From: Fidelibacterota bacterium
GTDB lineage: Bacteria; Fidelibacterota; UBA8477
Direction of reading: 5' to 3'
Assembly (NCBI GenBank): GCA_021734045.1
Contig: JAIPJR010000061.1
Location: forward strand, 1 to 15,846
Length of the DNA stretch: 15,846 bases
In this document: piece after piece, positions 12,460 to 15,846 of the stretch
Layout: every line of letters starts with the position of its first letter
Numbering within the stretch: position 1 is the first letter of the stretch
Program-made: the position numbers and the translations under genes
The notes under the pieces: model-generated
Told to the model about the DNA's origin: nothing
Seen by the model: the letters and a program-made list of their open reading frames with translations, nothing else
Databases searched by the model: none

Positions 12460-14091
12460 TTACCTGCTGTGGTGGAATTTTACTGCCGCGTGGACAAACT
12501 CTCTAAACAATGGATGGGTGCGTCCGATACGGGATTTCAGTTCCGGGTGTGCCTGGGTAGCGACAAACCACGGGTGGTCTTTTAATTCCACCATTTCCAC
12601 CAGTGTATCGTCCGGTGAGGCGCCCGAGATAATCATGCCGGCTTTCTCCAGATCATTGCGATAGTCATTATTCACCTCAAACCGGTGCCGGTGACGCTCG
12701 GTGATATGGGTTTCACCGTAGGCCAGAAATGATTTGGTGCCTTTGCGGAGCTTGCATTCATAAGCACCCAGGCGCATGGTGGCGCCCTTGGCGGTGACTT
12801 TCTCCTGAGAGGGCATGAGATGAATCACCGGGTGGGGCGTGTTCGCATCAAATTCGGTGGAATTGGCATTTTCAAAACCCGCCACGTGTCGGGCGTGTTC
12901 AATCACGGCCACCTGCAGTCCCAGGCAGATTCCCAGAAACGGAACGCCATGCTCACGGGCATAGCGGGCGGCAAGGATTTTTCCCTCAATGCCACGATAC
13001 CCAAAACCACCTGGAATCAGAATCCCGTCCAGCCCTTCCAATTCCGCCTCAATATTTTCGGCTGCCTCGTTTTGCTCCGCGTCAATCCAACGGATTTCCA
13101 CCTTGCAGTCATTATCCACACCGGCGTGAGCGAAAGCTTCGATGATGGATTTATAGGCATCTACCAACTGAACATATTTCCCGGCCACACCAATTGTCAC
13201 CGTTGTCGCGGGATTGGCGATGTGGTTCACGAAGCGTCGTAAATAGGTTAATTCCGCCGGTCGGTCGTCCATTCCCAGTCGCTCCAGCACAATTTCCGAT
13301 AAGTGTTCGCGATTGAAAAACAGTGGGACCTCGTAAATGGTCTTGGCGTCCAGCCCCTGAATGACCCGTTCCGATTTTACATTACAAAACAGCGCCAATT
13401 TTTCACGAATGTCCCGTGTGAGTGTGTATTCGGTGCGGCAGACCAGAATATCCGGCTGTAATCCGATTTCCCGCATACGCATCACCGAATGCTGGGTGGG
13501 TTTGGTCTTCATCTCAGCGCTGGCCTGCACATAGGGAATCAGGGTCACATGCACAATAATCACATTTTCCGACCCACGCTCCTGTTGAAATTGGCGTACC
13601 GCTTCCAGGAAGGGCAGACTCTCGATATCACCAACAGTACCACCGATTTCGGTGATGATGATTTCCAGATCATCATGTTCCTTCTCCAGGGCGGTGATTC
13701 GCTGTTTAATCTGATCGGTGACATGGGGAATGATTTGAACAGTGGAGCCCAGATAATCACCACGCCGCTCCTTTTCAATTACATCATAATAGACCTGACC
13801 AGCGGTGGTGTTATTTGCGCGTCCCATATCGATGTCAATAAACCGCTCGTAGTGCCCCAGATCCAGGTCGGTTTCCGAACCATCATCCAGTACAAAGACC
13901 TCCCCGTGCTGGAAAGGACTCATGGTTCCCGGATCCACATTCAGGTAAGGGTCCAGTTTTTGAATCGTGACCTTGTAGCCTTTGGCTTTTAGCAGCAATC
14001 CCAGTGATGCAGCCACGATGCCCTTCCCCAGACCAGAGATGACACCACCAGTGACAATGACATATTTTTTACTACGGGTTTGTTCTGGCAC
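12460..14091 (-). CDS. pyrG: CTP synthase
   Basis: This 543-residue enzyme makes CTP from UTP, ATP and glutamine in the cytoplasm. The N-terminal synthetase domain has the P-loop-like VTGGVISGLGKG (13-24), QKLDPYLNVDPGTMSPFQHGEVFV (44-67) and ITEIGGTVGDIES (146-158). The C-terminal glutamine amidotransferase domain has IPGGFGYRG (359-367), the nucleophile C389 in LGICLGLQ, and H515/E517 in AHPELKS. The length equals that of other bacterial PyrG proteins and nothing is missing. The start is a GTG at 14091-14089, preceded by AGAAGGAA. gatC lies 193 bases upstream on the same strand; the gap holds hairpins that may regulate pyrG. Confidence 0.98.
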   Translation of the reverse strand: MPEQTRSKKYVIVTGGVISGLGKGIVAASLGLLLKAKGYKVTIQKLDPYLNVDPGTMSPFQHGEVFVLDDGSETDLDLGHYERFIDIDMGRANNTTAGQVYYDVIEKERRGDYLGSTVQIIPHVTDQIKQRITALEKEHDDLEIIITEIGGTVGDIESLPFLEAVRQFQQERGSENVIIVHVTLIPYVQASAEMKTKPTQHSVMRMREIGLQPDILVCRTEYTLTRDIREKLALFCNVKSERVIQGLDAKTIYEVPLFFNREHLSEIVLERLGMDDRPAELTYLRRFVNHIANPATTVTIGVAGKYVQLVDAYKSIIEAFAHAGVDNDCKVEIRWIDAEQNEAAENIEAELEGLDGILIPGGFGYRGIEGKILAARYAREHGVPFLGICLGLQVAVIEHARHVAGFENANSTEFDANTPHPVIHLMPSQEKVTAKGATMRLGAYECKLRKGTKSFLAYGETHITERHRHRFEVNNDYRNDLEKAGMIISGASPDDTLVEMVELKDHPWFVATQAHPELKSRIGRTHPLFREFVHAAVKFHHSR

Positions 14092-14192
14092 GGATGAATT
14101 CCTTCTGTAACGATGATCCCAAAATTTGATGATAAAAAGATTTCTCCATTAACCTGTCCATCTGCTCCGGAGCATTAAGCTGTTCCGGCGAT

Positions 14193-14276
14193 AATCAGTG
14201 AAAAATGAGTCGTTTTTCGATTAGAGGGAAAGGTGGGTCGGTGATGCAGGAGACAGTGCGATAATGGTGCTCCTGC
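14193..14276 (-). promoter_or_regulatory. Two hairpins in the gatC-pyrG leader
   Basis: Read toward pyrG, the first stem pairs GCAGGAG with CTCCTGC (14246-14252 and 14270-14276, 17-base loop). The second is AT-rich: GAAAAA/TTTTTC extended by AATC/GATT past a three-base bulge (14193-14222). They lie between the gatC stop and the pyrG start. They might be a leaky terminator or an attenuator-like leader of pyrG; neither is followed by a clean T-run. Confidence 0.35.
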
Positions 14277-14281
14277 AACAT

Positions 14282-14301
14282 GGGTTATTCCTTGATAACC
14301 C
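14282..14301. promoter_or_regulatory. Hairpin overlapping the gatC stop codon
   Basis: GGGTTAT (14282-14288) and ATAACCC (14295-14301) form a perfect 7-bp stem with a 6-base loop that covers the last codons and the stop of gatC. It has no T-run; it may protect the 3' end of the gatC message. Confidence 0.4.
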
Positions 14302-14575
14302 GTGGGACTTTGAAAAAAGTCCCGTCTGTTTCCGGCGCGTTTTTCAGCGCATCCTCCCTGGATATGGAGGGTTCTGCTTTGTCCTCCCGCAGCCTGTTCA
14401 CCATGTCGTGTACATGGGAAAGCGGCTCCACATCCGTTGTATCAACCTCATTCAATTTATCCATGTAAGTGAGAATGTCGCCCATCTGGTGGGCGAATGT
14501 TTCTACCTCTTCGTCCGTCAATTCCAGTCGGGCTAATTTGGCAATGTGGAGGACTTCTTTTTCAGAAATTTTCAT
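14285..14575 (-). CDS. gatC: Asp-tRNA(Asn)/Glu-tRNA(Gln) amidotransferase subunit C
   Basis: This 96-residue protein matches GatC throughout: it starts MKISEKEVLHIAKLARLEL, continues EEVETFAHQMGDILTYMDKL, DTTDVEPLSHVHDMVNRLRED, and ends in GTFFKVPRVIKE. GatC wraps around GatA and GatB to build the amidotransferase that turns misacylated Glu-tRNA(Gln) or Asp-tRNA(Asn) into the correct form. gatA and gatB are not in the window. The start at ATG 14575 has no ribosome binding site, in line with the promoter lying almost on top of it. pyrG follows on the same strand. Confidence 0.96.
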   Translation of the reverse strand: MKISEKEVLHIAKLARLELTDEEVETFAHQMGDILTYMDKLNEVDTTDVEPLSHVHDMVNRLREDKAEPSISREDALKNAPETDGTFFKVPRVIKE

Positions 14576-14584
14576 GATGGAATT

Positions 14585-14613
14585 AATATAGACGGAGTTG
14601 AATGGGTTGTCAA
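14585..14613 (-). promoter_or_regulatory. Sigma-70 type promoter of gatC
   Basis: On the minus strand TTGACA (14613-14608) and TATATT (14590-14585) are separated by exactly 17 bases. The -35 is perfect and the -10 has five of six consensus bases. Transcription should begin near 14578, only about three bases before the gatC ATG, so the message would be nearly leaderless. Confidence 0.75.
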
Positions 14614-14646
14614 TATGAGAGGTGCTAATCTACAAAATAGTGAAAC

Positions 14647-15708
14647 TTATTTTTTTGAAAATTCGGTTAATAACTCATGGTAATACTTTCGGATCCATGG
14701 CGCATAATGACCTATGCTTAATTTTGATTCATTAAAAATATCAAAGTAATATTTTGCTTTGGAATATTCATTCTCGAAAAGGTAGTAACGACCTAATCTT
14801 ATGAAATTTTCAATCGCTTCAGGATTTGTTCTGTAAGGTGAAATATCGTCACTAGCTCTAGTTAGATGATGTGAAAAAGTCATCTTAAGGTATGAGTGCA
14901 GGGTTCGATCGTTCGTCGTTCTCAAAGACCTCATACACTCTTCTACAATATCAAGGTCTGCTTCGAGTGCCCAAAGGGGATTCCCGTGATTTAACTGTAT
15001 ATCTCTGATGTTATCTAAATGATTGATAATGTCCTCAAAATGATTCTTTTGGGTCGATAAATGGGTATTATAGCTTCGTATTTTCCTCAACATTGCAAGT
15101 TGCTTTTCCCAATAACAGCGCTCATTAACACAATAATTTGGTAAATTGATTATGTACTGTTGAATCTCTTGATTCATTGATTCCAACTCTGATAAGGTAT
15201 GCTTATAAAGATTTTGAAACCGGTTTAGTGAGTCTGTTCTTGATAGTTCATCGAGTATGTGGAATATCTCTTTAATTAATTCGTAACGATCAGGGAAATT
15301 CACACTCAAGAAGCTCGGATACAGATTATTAATTATATCTAATTGTTTTTCCCAAGCCATATTTTCTTGCCATCGAATTCTAAGCTCGCTTACTTGATAG
15401 TTATACTGCTCGAATTTTGATACTAATGGGATAATGTTCGTTTTACACGTTTCGATCGTGTGCTCAAACAGTTTTACGTCTTTAATTTGTCTGTAATATT
15501 TCAATAAATAATTATGATAAATTAATAAGTCGTCAGGGTTCTGTGAATCTATGTTATGCTTATACTTTGACAAATATTGATTTGCTCTTATAATATTCCC
15601 TTGAAGTAGAAAGACATCAATTAAATTAGGATATACAATATGAATGGTAGTTTTATCACCAAATTCTTCAAGTAGAGATTCTGCTTTAAGGTAAAAATGG
15701 ATGACATT
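14647..15708 (-). pseudogene. TPR-like protein gene, 5' part cut off by an IS21-type element
   Basis: The C-terminal 353 codons of a larger gene remain. The frame is open without interruption from the IS boundary (15708) to the stop at 14647. It begins VIHFYLKAESLLEEFGDKTT and later has helix pairs such as EAIENFIRLGRYYLFENEYS and KAKYYFDIF, with the A-x-x-Y spacing of TPR repeats. Upstream, the frame continues 14 codons into the IS before a TAG at 15765-15763, so only an internal start such as the TTG at 15573 could yield a product. It is clearly richer in A and T than gatC or pyrG, which suggests foreign origin. The missing N-terminus may have held an effector domain (kinase, cyclase or regulator); that part cannot be seen. 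Confidence 0.75.
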
Positions 15709-15846
15709 TGTCAGGGGGCAGTCAAAATAGGCCAGTAAGGGGCAGTTGAAAACAGGCCACCTCTAGAGAGAAAAACCTTTAGGTTCTCCGAATAAAAAAA
15801 GGGAGCCAAAGAGATGGGAAATACTCTAAAGATGGACAAACAAGAC
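15709..15846 (+). mobile_element. IS21-family insertion sequence, left end only
   Basis: The end begins TGTCAGGGGGCAGTC at 15709. Two near-identical internal repeats follow: one at 15715-15734 and one at 15739-15759, both with GGGGCAGT...AAA...AGGCCA. A TG terminus and such multiple GGGGCAGT repeats are typical of IS21-family ends, where the transposase binds. The element continues past the window, so its other end and any target duplication cannot be checked. It is inserted into the TPR-like gene. Confidence 0.82.
15814..15846 (+). CDS. istA: IS21-family transposase IstA, first 11 codons (partial)
   Basis: ATG 15814 follows GGGAG at 15801-15805 with good spacing and opens MGNTLKMDKQD, which continues past the edge. 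IstA proteins often start with a short (M)xxxLKM-(D/E)K segment ahead of a helix-turn-helix. Only the start is present, but it sits at the expected distance (about 105 bases) from the IS end. Confidence 0.7.
   Translation, partial: MGNTLKMDKQD

Noticed and set aside
13489-13992. Plus-strand open frame of 167 codons inside pyrG
   Set aside because: It is antisense to conserved CTP synthase sequence; no independent coding evidence.

Overview
This is a roughly half-GC bacterial chromosomal segment carrying housekeeping genes (pyrG, gatC), a small catabolic operon and a lot of accessory material. An IS element lies at each edge. I cannot place the species. GxxExxY-type genes with periodic intergenic repeats, a fused citrate-lyase acyl-carrier/aldolase protein and a Lys4-like homoaconitase would fit an environmental FCB-group or candidate-phylum bacterium, but that is only an impression.

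Layout. 1-137: the end of an ISL3-like element with the start of its transposase. 430-2142 (+): a SWIM zinc-finger protein. 2165-2979: a compact region with a possible degenerate toxin tail, a decayed duplicate of the 3' end of the neighbouring aconitase-family gene, and an intact Phd/YefM-ParE type toxin-antitoxin pair. 2990-9780 (-): a metabolic cluster, in transcription order citrate-lyase gamma/beta fusion, GxxExxY protein, citrate lyase alpha (citF), HD-domain protein, second GxxExxY protein, and a homoaconitase-like hydratase. 10202-11101 (+): a UvrC/Cho-like GIY-YIG nuclease. 11242-12414 (+): a membrane acyltransferase of the HGSNAT/DUF5009 type, converging on pyrG. 12460-14575 (-): pyrG and gatC. 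14647-15708 (-): an AT-rich, TPR-like gene cut off by an IS21-family element that runs off the right edge with the first codons of istA.

How the genes fit together. The minus-strand cluster can be read as (homo)aconitase plus a two-polypeptide citrate-lyase-like enzyme, so a tricarboxylate or citramalate-like acid could be isomerised and cleaved to acetate plus a 2-oxoacid. The activation genes citC, citG and citX are not in the window.

The most interesting non-metabolic signal is that both GxxExxY genes sit inside this operon as cassettes. Each is bracketed by short repeats that start with the same AACCRC head and then show 8-12 nt periodic units (CACAGATT-type around one gene, CGCAAAG-type around the other). 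Both genes also have similar leaders. The second notable signal is the duplicated aconitase tail flanking the toxin-antitoxin pair, which looks like the scar of an insertion or tandem duplication at the 3' end of a core gene.
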